Origin: DATAYA01 sp036272815
GTDB taxonomy: Bacteria; Pseudomonadota; Alphaproteobacteria; Acetobacterales; Acetobacteraceae
Reading direction: 5' to 3'
DNA length: 26,320 bases
Assembly: GCA_036272815.1 (NCBI GenBank)
Contig: DATAYA010000007.1
Location: 1 to 26,320, forward strand
Shown here: in pieces, positions 14,702-23,086 of the stretch
Layout: each line of letters begins with the position of its first letter
How positions within the stretch are numbered: the first letter of the stretch is position 1
Notes under the pieces: generated by a model
What the model saw: only the letters and a program-made list of their open reading frames with translations
What the model was told of the DNA's origin: nothing
The model's database searches: none
Position numbers and translations under genes: made by a program

Positions 14702-15770
14702 GCTGCGCCTCGGGTCGCCGGGCCACAGGTCGTTGGGTCACGGGCCGCGGCCGCATCAGCAGCGCCGCACCCAGCGCGATGCCGCCGACGCCGACCAGCG
14801 CCAGGATGTCGCTGCCGCGCAGGCTGAAATGCCGGCGGAACACCGGCGTCACCAGCCACAGCATTTCGAGCGCGTGCGCGAACAGCATCAGCAGTGCGAC
14901 GAGTGCCACGACCGAGAGCGACTTTCGCAGCGACGCGGACACCAGCAGGCAGACCGGCACGAGAAAGCCGGCGAGGAACACGAGCCATTCGACGAAGCGT
15001 CCACCATCGGCGTCGCGTTGCAGATACCAGAGCACCTCGTCCGGCTTGTCCGCCGACCACATGGTGAGAAACTGCATGAACTGGAAATAGAGCCAGATGC
15101 TGCCGATCACGAGCAGCAGCGCGCCCGGCTGCGGCAGCCCGGTTTGCGCATCCGCCTCGGCGCCCGCGATCAGCACCGCCACCGAGAGGGCGATGCAGCA
15201 TTGCACGGAGATGAGCAGCAGTCCGAACAGGCTCGACGACCAGCGCGGGTCGAGCGACATCGTCCAGTCGACGGCGGCGAGCGTCGCGATCACGAGATGT
15301 ACCGCGAGCCCGAGGCCCGCCGCCATGCGTCGCCGGCCGCGCCGTTCGGGTGCGGCGGCCCGCGCGAAGATCAGTGCCAGCGCCGTCCAGATCACCAGAT
15401 AGATGATCGCGCGGACGATGAACCAGGTGGACTCGAGCCAGTTGGCGCCGGCCGGCCCGTGCGAGGCCACGCCGCGCGACCACGAATAGAGCCCGTGCAG
15501 GCGCAGCAGCACCGGCACGATCAGGATGGCGGCCACCGGGACCAGCAATACGAGCCGGCGCAGCGCCGGCAGGAGTTCGAGCGACCATGCGCCGCCGACC
15601 AATTCCAGTGCCATCAGCAGCGGCAGCGCGCCGATCGGCAACGCGGCCCAGAACAGCCATGCGGCGAGGTAGGACGGCATCATCGGGACGTTCGCCGCAT
15701 AGGCCAGCAGCAACGCCAGCAGCAGCGCCGCAGCGCCCACGCCGAGCACGATCGCCGGCGCGCGTCTCAT
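14694..15770 (-). CDS. actF: Alternative complex III subunit ActF, PsrC/NrfD-like membrane protein
   Basis: This is a 358-aa, roughly ten-span protein, the second quinol-type membrane subunit of ACIII (smaller sister of ActC). Motifs include SYLAAWLFWAALPIGALPLL near the start, ANWLESTWFIVRAIIYLVIW, LAAVDWTMSLDPRWSSSLFG and IWLYFQFMQFLTMWSADKPD followed by EVLWYLQRD. The MSLDP and FQFMQFLTMWS segments are typical of ActF. It lies in the inner membrane and may take part in proton transfer; it has no redox cofactor. ATG 15770 overlaps the actE stop (ATGA). Residues after about 330 (MRPRPVTQRPVARRPEA) are a short hydrophilic tail. The identity is secure from sequence and operon order. Confidence 0.93.
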   Translation of the reverse strand: MRRAPAIVLGVGAAALLLALLLAYAANVPMMPSYLAAWLFWAALPIGALPLLMALELVGGAWSLELLPALRRLVLLVPVAAILIVPVLLRLHGLYSWSRGVASHGPAGANWLESTWFIVRAIIYLVIWTALALIFARAAAPERRGRRRMAAGLGLAVHLVIATLAAVDWTMSLDPRWSSSLFGLLLISVQCCIALSVAVLIAGAEADAQTGLPQPGALLLVIGSIWLYFQFMQFLTMWSADKPDEVLWYLQRDADGGRFVEWLVFLAGFLVPVCLLVSASLRKSLSVVALVALLMLFAHALEMLWLVTPVFRRHFSLRGSDILALVGVGGIALGAALLMRPRPVTQRPVARRPEAQHG

Positions 15771-16321
15771 CGCGATGCCAGCGCCTGAAGCCGCGTGCGA
15801 TCCTGCGGCGAGAGGCTTGCAACCGGTGCGTCCTGGCTGATCTGCAAGGCCCGGAGATAGGCGACGACGGCCCATCGGTCCGCGGGCGCGAGCCGCGCCG
15901 CATAGCCGTACATCACGCCATGCCCGTGCGTGATGACGTCGAACAGGTATTTTGCTTTCGCGCGGCGCAGTCGCGCGATGTGGAACGAGACCGGCTGCGG
16001 ATAGCCGCGCGAGGGGATGATGCCGCCGCCGTCGCCCGAGGCGGCGTGGCACGTCGCGCAGAAGATCTGATATTGGCTGCGGCCGCGCGCCAGCATCGCG
16101 GCGGTGATCCGTGCCGGCTGCGGCACCGGCGCGTCCGCCGGATTGCGCGCGACCGTCCCCGCCTCGGGGTGCAACATCGAGGTCTGATTGTCGAAGAAGC
16201 TGCTCCGGTCCCAGGTCCGCACCTTCGGCTGGCTCGCCATGTCGGCACGCTTGCAGCCGGCGAGCGCCAGCGCCGTCATCACCAGCGGGGCGATCATCAG
16301 CACTGCGGGACGCGCGCTCAT
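15767..16321 (-). CDS. actE: Alternative complex III subunit ActE, monoheme cytochrome c lipoprotein
   Basis: This 184-aa protein has a lipoprotein signal (PLVMTALALAGC, lipidated Cys23) and one cytochrome c domain: heme site CATCH at residues 88-92, SGDGGGIIPSRGYPQP after it, and a candidate Met ligand in GHGVMYGYA. It would sit on the periplasmic face anchored by lipid and pass electrons from the ACIII core towards the CoxB cytochrome. The segment SFFDNQTSMLHPEAGTVAR before the heme is a typical ActE element. ATG 16321 overlaps the actD stop (ATGA); longer upstream frames run inside actD and are rejected. Confidence 0.94.
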   Translation of the reverse strand: MSARPAVLMIAPLVMTALALAGCKRADMASQPKVRTWDRSSFFDNQTSMLHPEAGTVARNPADAPVPQPARITAAMLARGRSQYQIFCATCHAASGDGGGIIPSRGYPQPVSFHIARLRRAKAKYLFDVITHGHGVMYGYAARLAPADRWAVVAYLRALQISQDAPVASLSPQDRTRLQALASR

Positions 16322-16860
16322 CGTGGCACCGCATCGATCGAGAGCGGCGGCGTCGGCAGATGCAGCAGCAGGCGGCGCGCCGCGTCGGCGTCGAAATGCT
16401 CGCCCGACGCCTCGATGCTGAGGAAGAAGCGGTCCTGCGTCGCACGTTCGAAGCCGGGGACGTGAAACATCGGGTGATTGAGCTGCGGCAGCCGGTTGAG
16501 CACCACGAGCGTCAGAGCCATCGCGACGGCGCCCCAGAGCGCGCCAATCGATACGCTCGGGATGACATAGGCCGGCCAACTGAACAGCGGCCGGCCGCCC
16601 ACGTTCAGCGGATAATCCGCGATGGTCGCGTAGGCGGCCATTCCGAAGAACCCGAAGCCGCCGATCAGGACGCCGATCAGCGTGGTCACCGGCAGCGGCG
16701 GCCGCGCGAGACCGAGCGCCGCGGTGAGTCCCGGCACGGGCACCGGGGTGTACGCGTCGACCCGGCCGAGGCGCGCGCGACACGCGGCTTCGGTCGCCGC
16801 AAGCAGTGCTTCGGCATTGTCGAATGAAGCGGCGATGCCGAACAGCGGCGGGGGGGCCAT
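16318..16860 (-). CDS. actD: Alternative complex III subunit ActD (DUF3341)
   Basis: The 180-aa product belongs to the DUF3341 family. It opens with a ferredoxin-like N-terminal part (LFGIAASFDNAEALLAATEA, then RVDAYTPVPVPGL). Two spans follow: TTLIGVLIGGFGFFGMAAYA and SIGALWGAVAMALTLVVLN. The tail NHPMFHVPGFERATQDRFFL is characteristic. It is a cofactor-free structural subunit facing the cytoplasm with two membrane helices. ATG 16860 follows the actC stop after one base, and GGAG lies just upstream. The start codon is followed almost at once by a run of seven C (16850-16856 on the plus strand), a slippage-prone tract in the coding sequence. Confidence 0.93.
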   Translation of the reverse strand: MAPPPLFGIAASFDNAEALLAATEAACRARLGRVDAYTPVPVPGLTAALGLARPPLPVTTLIGVLIGGFGFFGMAAYATIADYPLNVGGRPLFSWPAYVIPSVSIGALWGAVAMALTLVVLNRLPQLNHPMFHVPGFERATQDRFFLSIEASGEHFDADAARRLLLHLPTPPLSIDAVPR

Positions 16861-16861
16861 C

Positions 16862-18247
16862 TCAGCCAAGCTCCGCCGCCTCCGCATCCTCGCGCGCGAG
16901 CAGGCGCAGCTCCGTGATCGAGACCGCCGGCAGGTAGCGCACGAACAGCAGCCACATCAGACCAAACAGCCCGATCGAACCCGCGAAGGTCGCGACCGCC
17001 CAGAACGTCGTGCCGTACGCGCGCGACGACGAGGGCAGAAAATCGTGCTGCAGCGTGACCACGATCACCATGAAGCGGTCGCACCACATGCCGATCAGCA
17101 CCAGCAAGCCGACGGTCCCCAGCACGACGCCGCTGCGCCGCAGGCGGCGGAACCAGAGCAGATGGATGGGTACCAATGCGCAGGCGACGATCAGCCAGAA
17201 GCTCCAGGCATAAGGGCCGACGAGCCGCCGCACCGCGGTCGCGCGCTCGAACGCATCACCGCCATAGGCCGTGAACAGGAAGTCGGCCGCATAGCAATAG
17301 GTCGCGAGCAGGCCGACGGCGATCAGCAGCCGGCCCACAATGTCGACATGCTCGTCGGTAATCAGCCCCGACAGCGGCAGCAGCCCGCGCGCGACGGCGA
17401 CACCGAGGCCGATCACCGCAACGCCCGAGAACGCCGCGTCGATCAGGTAGAAAGCTGGCAGCAGCGTGTCGTGCCAGCCGGGCTCGAGGCTGCCGGAGAA
17501 CATCACCGCAGCGCCCGATTGCAGCGACACCACGACCAGGACGCAGAGCAGCGCCAGTACGCGCATGGCCTGCTGCCATCGCGCCCAATGCACCGCCGAG
17601 CCGCGCCAGCCGAGGGCTGCGACGCCATAGGCGCGGCGGCGCCACACGCCGTCGGCGCGGTCGCGCAACGCGCCGAGATCGGGCAGCATCGCGACCGACC
17701 AGAACAGGATGGTGATCGCGAGATAGCTCAGGATCGCCATCGCGTCCCATACCAGCGGGCTGCGGAATTGCGGCCAGAGCCATAGCGAGTTCGGATACGG
17801 CAGATTCCAGTAGAAGAACCAGGGGCGGCCGAGATGGATGATCGGATAGATCGCGGCCGCGATCGCGGCGTAGAGTGCCGTGCTCTCGGCGATCCGGTTG
17901 AGCGCGCTGCGCCAAGTCTGATCCAGCAGCAGCAGCACCGCCGAGACCAGCAGCGCGCCGGTCGCAATCCCCATCCACCAGTCGTAGGCGACGATGTCGA
18001 GCGCCCAGGTGACCGGGATGTTGTTCCCCCAGATGCCGACGCCGCGATAGAACAGCCAGCCGATACAGACGATCAGCAGCGTGACGAGGGCGAGGCTCGC
18101 GACAAATGCCAGCAGCCAGCGCCGCTGCACCGGATTTCGCATCGTGGGACGGCGCAGCGTCGCCTGCGCGACCTGCTCGCCGATCGCATCGTAATCCTGC
18201 CCGGGCGGCACGAAGCGCTGCGTGGGCCGGACGATCTCGCTCGGCAT
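16862..18247 (-). CDS. actC: Alternative complex III subunit ActC (NrfD/PsrC family), quinol-binding
   Basis: This is a 461-aa, about ten-span NrfD-family membrane subunit that in ACIII forms the quinol-oxidation site together with ActB. After a cytoplasmic head (PTQRFVPPGQDYDAIGEQVA) it has the first span, then VTWALDIVAYDWWMGIATGA (the quinol-site region), IIHLGRPWFFYWNLPYPNSL, LWPQFRSPLVWDAMAI and SLQSGAAVMFSGSLEPGWH. The HLGRPWFFYW and PNSLWLWPQFRSPL blocks are diagnostic. ATG 18247 lies one base after the actB stop, showing tight coupling. No lesions are visible. Confidence 0.95.
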   Translation of the reverse strand: MPSEIVRPTQRFVPPGQDYDAIGEQVAQATLRRPTMRNPVQRRWLLAFVASLALVTLLIVCIGWLFYRGVGIWGNNIPVTWALDIVAYDWWMGIATGALLVSAVLLLLDQTWRSALNRIAESTALYAAIAAAIYPIIHLGRPWFFYWNLPYPNSLWLWPQFRSPLVWDAMAILSYLAITILFWSVAMLPDLGALRDRADGVWRRRAYGVAALGWRGSAVHWARWQQAMRVLALLCVLVVVSLQSGAAVMFSGSLEPGWHDTLLPAFYLIDAAFSGVAVIGLGVAVARGLLPLSGLITDEHVDIVGRLLIAVGLLATYCYAADFLFTAYGGDAFERATAVRRLVGPYAWSFWLIVACALVPIHLLWFRRLRRSGVVLGTVGLLVLIGMWCDRFMVIVVTLQHDFLPSSSRAYGTTFWAVATFAGSIGLFGLMWLLFVRYLPAVSITELRLLAREDAEAAELG

Positions 18248-18248
18248 G

Positions 18249-21182
18249 TCAGCCTTCCGGCTTCGGCGGCGCCGCCGGTGCGAGCGTCGCGAGATAGGTG
18301 GTGTGCGGCCGCGTGTTCAGCTCGCCCAGCAGCGCGTAGTTGCGCGGATCGGCGAAGGCGTGCGCGACCGCGCTGCCGCGATCGGCGAGGTCGCCGAAGG
18401 TGATGGCGCGCGTCGGGCACGCCTGCTGGCACGCCGTCCGCACCTCCCCGTCGCGGATCGGACGGCCCGCCTGATCGGCCTCCACGCGGGCCGCCGCGAT
18501 CCGTTGGACGCAGTAGGTGCATTTCTCCATCACCCCGCCGGCGCGCACCGTCACGTCGGGATTGCGCTGTGCCTGCAAGGACGGCTCGGCACCGGCGCTG
18601 TAGTCGTGGAAGTTGAAGCGCCGCACCTTATAGGGGCAGTAGCCCGAACACGCCCGCGTGCCGACGCAGCGGTTGTAGACCATCAGGTTGAGGCCCTCAT
18701 GGTCATGCACCGTGGCCTCGACCGGGCATGCCACCTCGCATGGCGCCTGCTCGCACATCATGCAGGGCACCGGCATGAAATGCGTCTGCGGGTCGTCGAG
18801 CGGGCCGCCGTAGTAGCGGTCGACGCGCAGCCAGTGCATCCCGCGCGCCGCCAGCATCTGCTCGCGGCCGACCACGGGGATGTTGTTCTCCGACTGGCAG
18901 GCGACGACGCAGGCGTTGCAGCCGATGCAGGCGTCAGTGTCGATCACCATGCCCCAGGAGCGGCCGTCGGTCTGCAATCGCGGATAGAAACTCGGCTGCG
19001 TGAAGGCGGTGTTGTCGCCGACCGGCGGCGCGCCGAGAGGCTGGATGCGGACGAAGTCGTGCCCCTCCATCGTCGAATGGAGCTGCGTGGTGGCGAGCGG
19101 CGTGCGACCGCCGTGGCGCCGCAGCACGACGCCCGAGGAGATCCACGGCGAGGCGGCCGTGCGCAGTGCATAGGCGTCAAAGCCGACGCCGTCGGCGACG
19201 CTGCCTGCGCTGCCGCGGCCATAGCCGAGAGTTATCGTGGCGGCGTCATCGGCCTGCCCGGGCGTGATCCAGACCGGGCCTTGCGTGCGACGCGGACCGG
19301 CGACGATCTCGACGATCTCGCCATTGTCCAGATGCAGCCGCTCAGCGGTGCGGGGGCTGATGGCGACCAGATTGTCCCAGGTCATCTTGGTGAGCGGCTT
19401 CGGCAGCTCCTGCAACCAGCCGACATTGGCGAAGCTGCCGTCCCACACGCTCGGGTCGGGGCGGATCAGCAGGTCGAGGTCGCCGGTTGTCCGGGCGAGG
19501 GCGCTCGCGGCGGCAGCCGGCGGCGTGCGCACGGTCTCGGCCGGGAACGCACTGCCGGGGATGAAGCCGTCGCGCAGGGACTGGTCCCAGCCGGGGAAGA
19601 ACGCGGCGGCGCTGCGCGAACCGCGCCAGAAATCCTGCAGGATTGCGAGCCCGCTGCGCGAAGCGGGCTCGAAGATGACGCTCAGCAGTTCGCCGGCGGA
19701 GCGGGTGTCGTAGAGCGGCATGATCGTCGGCTGCTGCATGCTGATCGTGCCGTCGAAGGCGCGCGCGTCGCCCCAGGCTTCCAGCGGATGCGACAGCGGC
19801 AGGTGCCAATCGGCGGCGTTGGCCGTCTCGTCCACATGCAGCCCGGCATGGATCTTGAGCGGCACGCGAGCGAGTGCCGCAGAGAAGTCGAGATCGGCGG
19901 GCGCGGTGTAGACGGGATTGGTGTCGAACATGAGCACCGCCGAGACTGCGCCCGCCGCCATCGCGGCGACCAGCGATTCAATCGGCTCGGCCGGTGCGGT
20001 TGCCGGCGTTAGGTGGAGAACGGTCGTGCCGGTATTGCCGAGGGCGGCATTGATGCGATGCGCCGCCAGATGCACGGCGGCCGGCTGCGCGGCGCCCGCC
20101 ACGACGATGCCGCGCCCGCGCGCCGCGTGCAGTGCGGCGGCGGCCCGCGCACGCCATTGCGAAGCGGGATCGGTGCCGGGCGCCGCACTGCTTCCGGCAG
20201 CGATGTCCGCGAGTAGCCCGTCCGCGAGGGCCGCCATCCCGCGCGACGATGCCACGACCGGAAAATCCGCTTTCGCGCTGGTCAGCGTCGGGCTCGGCGC
20301 TGCCGCGTGCAGCACGAGCAGCCGGCCGGTTGCGAGGGATGCGCGGCGTGCATCGCTCCAGCGCCGTGCCAGGCCGACCTGCTGCGGCCCTTGGTCGAGG
20401 AAGTCGGCGTCGAGCGCCACCACGACTTCGGCACGGTCGAAGCGCGGAATCGACTCGAGCGGCCGGCCGAACGCCGTAGTTGCCGCGTCGCGGACCGCCG
20501 CGCGTGGCACCGTCTCAAGTACATGCCAGTGCATTTCGGGGAAGTCGGTGCGCAGCGCCTCGATCTGTGCAGCCAGCGACGGCGACGTGACCGGCCCGGT
20601 GAGCAGCCGCAGCCCGCGCCCGTGCTCCGCACGGATCGCCGCCACGTGCCCCGCCATCACGCCGCCAAAAGTCTGCCAGTCACTGATCCGCCCGAGACGG
20701 CGCACGGTCTGCGACCGGTCGGGATCGTAGAGCTGCAGCACCGAGGCCTGCGCGAAGACGTCGGTACCGCCGCGCGACCACGGATGCGCCTCGTTGCCCT
20801 CCACCTTGACCGGTCGCCCGTCGAAGGTCGTGACCTGGATGCCGTTGGCGAAACCGTCGAGCAGTGCCGCCGATGCGTAATACGTCGGCAGCCCCGGGAC
20901 CAGCCGCTGCGACTCGCGCACGTTGGGGACGATGCGGCTGTTGCCGCCGCCGCGCCCGCAGGCGGCGAGACCGCTCATCGCGAGCGACGCCGCCATCAGT
21001 TGCAGGAAACGACGTCGGTCGGGCGCAGGCGCGGGCAGACTGCAGGCGGGAAATTCCGCCGCGAGATAGGCGCGGAATTCCTCGGTGTCGGCCGCTTCTT
21101 CCAGGCTGCGCCAGAACGGCCGTCCGGGTTGGGCGGCGAGCCGCGCCCGCAGCACCGCGAGGTCGAGCGGCGCGGCCTTCAT
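18249..21182 (-). CDS. actB: Alternative complex III subunit ActB, iron-sulfur molybdopterin-like protein
   Basis: This is the large peripheral subunit (977 aa) of ACIII. It has an N-terminal TAT-type motif RRRFLQLMAASLAMSGLAAC near residues 56-75, then a long molybdopterin-oxidoreductase-like domain that in this family carries no molybdenum. From about residue 745 an iron-sulfur domain follows with four cysteine clusters: CIGCNACVVACQ, CMMCEQAPCEVACPVEA, CVGTRACSGYCPYKVRRF and CTYCVQRI with CQQACPTRAI. These hold three [4Fe-4S] and one [3Fe-4S] in known ACIII. It faces the periplasm and passes quinol electrons to ActA. I chose ATG 21182, which overlaps the actA stop (ATGA); ATG 21191 and 21200 are in frame but lie inside actA. 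Confidence 0.95.
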   Translation of the reverse strand: MKAAPLDLAVLRARLAAQPGRPFWRSLEEAADTEEFRAYLAAEFPACSLPAPAPDRRRFLQLMAASLAMSGLAACGRGGGNSRIVPNVRESQRLVPGLPTYYASAALLDGFANGIQVTTFDGRPVKVEGNEAHPWSRGGTDVFAQASVLQLYDPDRSQTVRRLGRISDWQTFGGVMAGHVAAIRAEHGRGLRLLTGPVTSPSLAAQIEALRTDFPEMHWHVLETVPRAAVRDAATTAFGRPLESIPRFDRAEVVVALDADFLDQGPQQVGLARRWSDARRASLATGRLLVLHAAAPSPTLTSAKADFPVVASSRGMAALADGLLADIAAGSSAAPGTDPASQWRARAAAALHAARGRGIVVAGAAQPAAVHLAAHRINAALGNTGTTVLHLTPATAPAEPIESLVAAMAAGAVSAVLMFDTNPVYTAPADLDFSAALARVPLKIHAGLHVDETANAADWHLPLSHPLEAWGDARAFDGTISMQQPTIMPLYDTRSAGELLSVIFEPASRSGLAILQDFWRGSRSAAAFFPGWDQSLRDGFIPGSAFPAETVRTPPAAAASALARTTGDLDLLIRPDPSVWDGSFANVGWLQELPKPLTKMTWDNLVAISPRTAERLHLDNGEIVEIVAGPRRTQGPVWITPGQADDAATITLGYGRGSAGSVADGVGFDAYALRTAASPWISSGVVLRRHGGRTPLATTQLHSTMEGHDFVRIQPLGAPPVGDNTAFTQPSFYPRLQTDGRSWGMVIDTDACIGCNACVVACQSENNIPVVGREQMLAARGMHWLRVDRYYGGPLDDPQTHFMPVPCMMCEQAPCEVACPVEATVHDHEGLNLMVYNRCVGTRACSGYCPYKVRRFNFHDYSAGAEPSLQAQRNPDVTVRAGGVMEKCTYCVQRIAAARVEADQAGRPIRDGEVRTACQQACPTRAITFGDLADRGSAVAHAFADPRNYALLGELNTRPHTTYLATLAPAAPPKPEG

Positions 21183-21841
21183 CGGTGGCATATCGAGCAA
21201 TCGGTCAAGCGGCCCACCTTCTGGTCGATGTGGTATTGCTGCGCCAGCGCGCGCCCGATGCGGGCCTGATCGGCGGGCGGATGCCAGGCCATGTTGAAGA
21301 TCTCCTTCTTGGGCCTGACGAAATCCTGCGGCGCGCGGTGGCAGTTCAGACAGAACGACATGCTGAACGCATGCACCGGATAGGTGAGCTGCATCCGGTC
21401 GATCCGCCCGTGGCAGGAGGAGCAGCCGATGCCCTTGGCGATGTGGATGCTGTGGTCGAAATAGACATAGCTAGGCAGCTGGCTGACGCGAACCCATTGC
21501 AGCGGCCGGTCATCGGCGAGGCTCTGGCGGACCGGTGCCAGCATCGGCGCGCCGGCCCAGACCTGCGAGTGGCAGGTCATGCAGGTCCAGGTTGGCGGCA
21601 TCCCCGCGGTGGCCGCGATCTCCACGGTCGTGTGGCAATAGCGGCAGTCGATGCCGAGTTCGCCCGCGTGGTGCTTGTGGCTGAACGGGACCGGCTGCTG
21701 CGCGATCGTGTCGACGCCGCTGAAATACCCGGAATGCGCGATGCCGCCGACCACCAGCAGGGCCGCGACAATACCCACGCCCACGACCAGCAGCACGAAC
21801 CGGAAGATCGCATCCGCGCGTGGCGTGAAGAGTTGGGCCAA
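21179..21841 (-). CDS. actA: Alternative complex III subunit ActA, pentaheme cytochrome c
   Basis: This 220-aa protein opens with one membrane anchor (FRFVLLVVGVGIVAALLVVG) and then carries exactly five CXXCH heme sites: CRYCH, CMTCH, CSSCH, CLNCH and CSICH. The spacer motifs PFSHKHHAGELGIDC and YVYFDHSIHIAKGIGC are typical of ActA. It is the periplasmic pentaheme subunit that takes electrons from the ActB iron-sulfur clusters. The start is TTG 21841: an in-frame TAG lies only 9 bases upstream and no ATG or GTG precedes the membrane anchor. The ribosome binding site is weak (AGG about 8 bases before). It is the first gene of the operon. Confidence 0.95.
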   Translation of the reverse strand: MAQLFTPRADAIFRFVLLVVGVGIVAALLVVGGIAHSGYFSGVDTIAQQPVPFSHKHHAGELGIDCRYCHTTVEIAATAGMPPTWTCMTCHSQVWAGAPMLAPVRQSLADDRPLQWVRVSQLPSYVYFDHSIHIAKGIGCSSCHGRIDRMQLTYPVHAFSMSFCLNCHRAPQDFVRPKKEIFNMAWHPPADQARIGRALAQQYHIDQKVGRLTDCSICHR

Positions 21842-22057
21842 GGTGCTAGCCTAACGCGCCGGGGCGCGTCGGCGCCGGGCGCCCATATCGCGAGCGTTCT
21901 GTGCCAGACCTCTCCGCACGTCTCGCCGACCCCCTCGACTGCACGCCGCCCCGCATTCAGGCAGCCGCACACCGCAACGGTCAAGCAAACGTCGGATGGC
22001 GGCGCCCTCACAAGCCGGTGACGCTGCACCGCGAGGAAAGTTCCACGGTTACGTGCT
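21842..22057. promoter_or_regulatory. Divergent intergenic region upstream of actA and caa3-ctaG
   Basis: These 216 bases separate two divergently read oxidase genes and must hold the promoter of the act-cox operon. On the minus strand a TTGACC (21979-21984) is followed after 18 bases by CTGAAT, a weak sigma70-like pair about 115 bases before actA. No operator palindrome or redox-regulator box is convincing. Confidence 0.3.
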
Positions 22058-23062
22058 TTGACGATCCATGACGATCGGAATATCGAAGAGCCCGTGGCGC
22101 GTCTTGTCGTCCTTCGCGATCCGCTCGTGCGGCTACACGGGCTTGGCGATCCGCGGGCGCGGCTGCCCGGCTTCGACCGCATGGAGCTTGGCGCTTATGC
22201 GATCATGCTCGCGGCCGGCACGCTGCTTGCGTGGGCATCGCGCGACCACCCGACCGCGATGCCGCTCTGGGCACCGTGGGATTTCTCATGGGCCGTGTTC
22301 GTGCCGACCGGGCTTGCCGGCTGGTGGTATGCGCGCGGCCTCGTCCGCACGGCGGGCGGCTGGCGTCCGTCGCGCACGCGGCAGGCCGGGTTCTGGCTCG
22401 GGCTCGGCGCGATCTACGCTATGTTGCAGACGCATTACGAATATGCCGCGCTGCATCTGTTCGCGCTCAATCGGTTCCAGCATCTCGCGCTGCACCATCT
22501 CGGGCCGTTCCTGATCGCACTCGCCTGGCCGGGCCCGACGCTGGCCCGCGGGATGCCGGCGGTGCTGCGGCGGGCGATCGGCGCGCGCGCGGTGCGGGGC
22601 GTGCTGGATCGGGTGCAGCGTCCGGTGCTGGCGGGCGTGCTGTTCGTCGGCCTGCTCTATCTCTGGCTGATCCCGGTGGTCCATCTGCGCGCCATGCTCG
22701 ACCCGACGCTCTACGCGGTGATGAATGCGAGCATGGTGATCGACGGCATCCTGTTCTGGACGCTCGCGATCGACCTGCGCCCGTCGCCGCCGGCCCGCCT
22801 CTCCTATTCCGTGCGGATGCTGCTCGCACTCGGCGTGCAGGTGCCGCAGATCGTGCTCGGCGGCTTCATCTGCTTCGCAGGGCGCGATCTCTATCCATTC
22901 TACAGCCTGTGCGGCCGCATCATCGGCATCACCCCGCTGCTCGATCAGCAGATCGGCGGCTTCATCGTATGGTTTCCCGCCGGCATGATGTCCGCGATCG
23001 CCTTTATGATGCTGCTGCACGCAATGGCGACGGACGAGACGCGGCAGCTTGCGCGCGGGTGA
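22058..23062 (+). CDS. ctaG: caa3-type cytochrome c oxidase assembly factor CtaG
   Basis: This polytopic membrane protein, about seven spans, belongs to the caa3_CtaG family (as in Bacillus CtaG), unrelated to Cox11. It is needed for CuB assembly of caa3 oxidases. The histidine-rich block YEYAALHLFALNRF, followed by QHLALHHLGPFLIAL, is the hallmark; later come LYLWLIPVVHLRAML, ASMVIDGILFWTLAIDLRP and a C-terminal LDQQIGGFIVWFPAGMMSAI. It diverges from actA and so flanks the oxidase operon. The start is uncertain. The frame opens with TTG 22058, GTG 22094 has GAAGAG close upstream, and ATG 22181 begins just before the first span and would give a 293-residue protein. Family identity is strong, start weak. 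Confidence 0.85.
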   Translation: MTIHDDRNIEEPVARLVVLRDPLVRLHGLGDPRARLPGFDRMELGAYAIMLAAGTLLAWASRDHPTAMPLWAPWDFSWAVFVPTGLAGWWYARGLVRTAGGWRPSRTRQAGFWLGLGAIYAMLQTHYEYAALHLFALNRFQHLALHHLGPFLIALAWPGPTLARGMPAVLRRAIGARAVRGVLDRVQRPVLAGVLFVGLLYLWLIPVVHLRAMLDPTLYAVMNASMVIDGILFWTLAIDLRPSPPARLSYSVRMLLALGVQVPQIVLGGFICFAGRDLYPFYSLCGRIIGITPLLDQQIGGFIVWFPAGMMSAIAFMMLLHAMATDETRQLARG

Positions 23063-23086
23063 TGTTCGCGCTCGCGCGTTCGTGTC

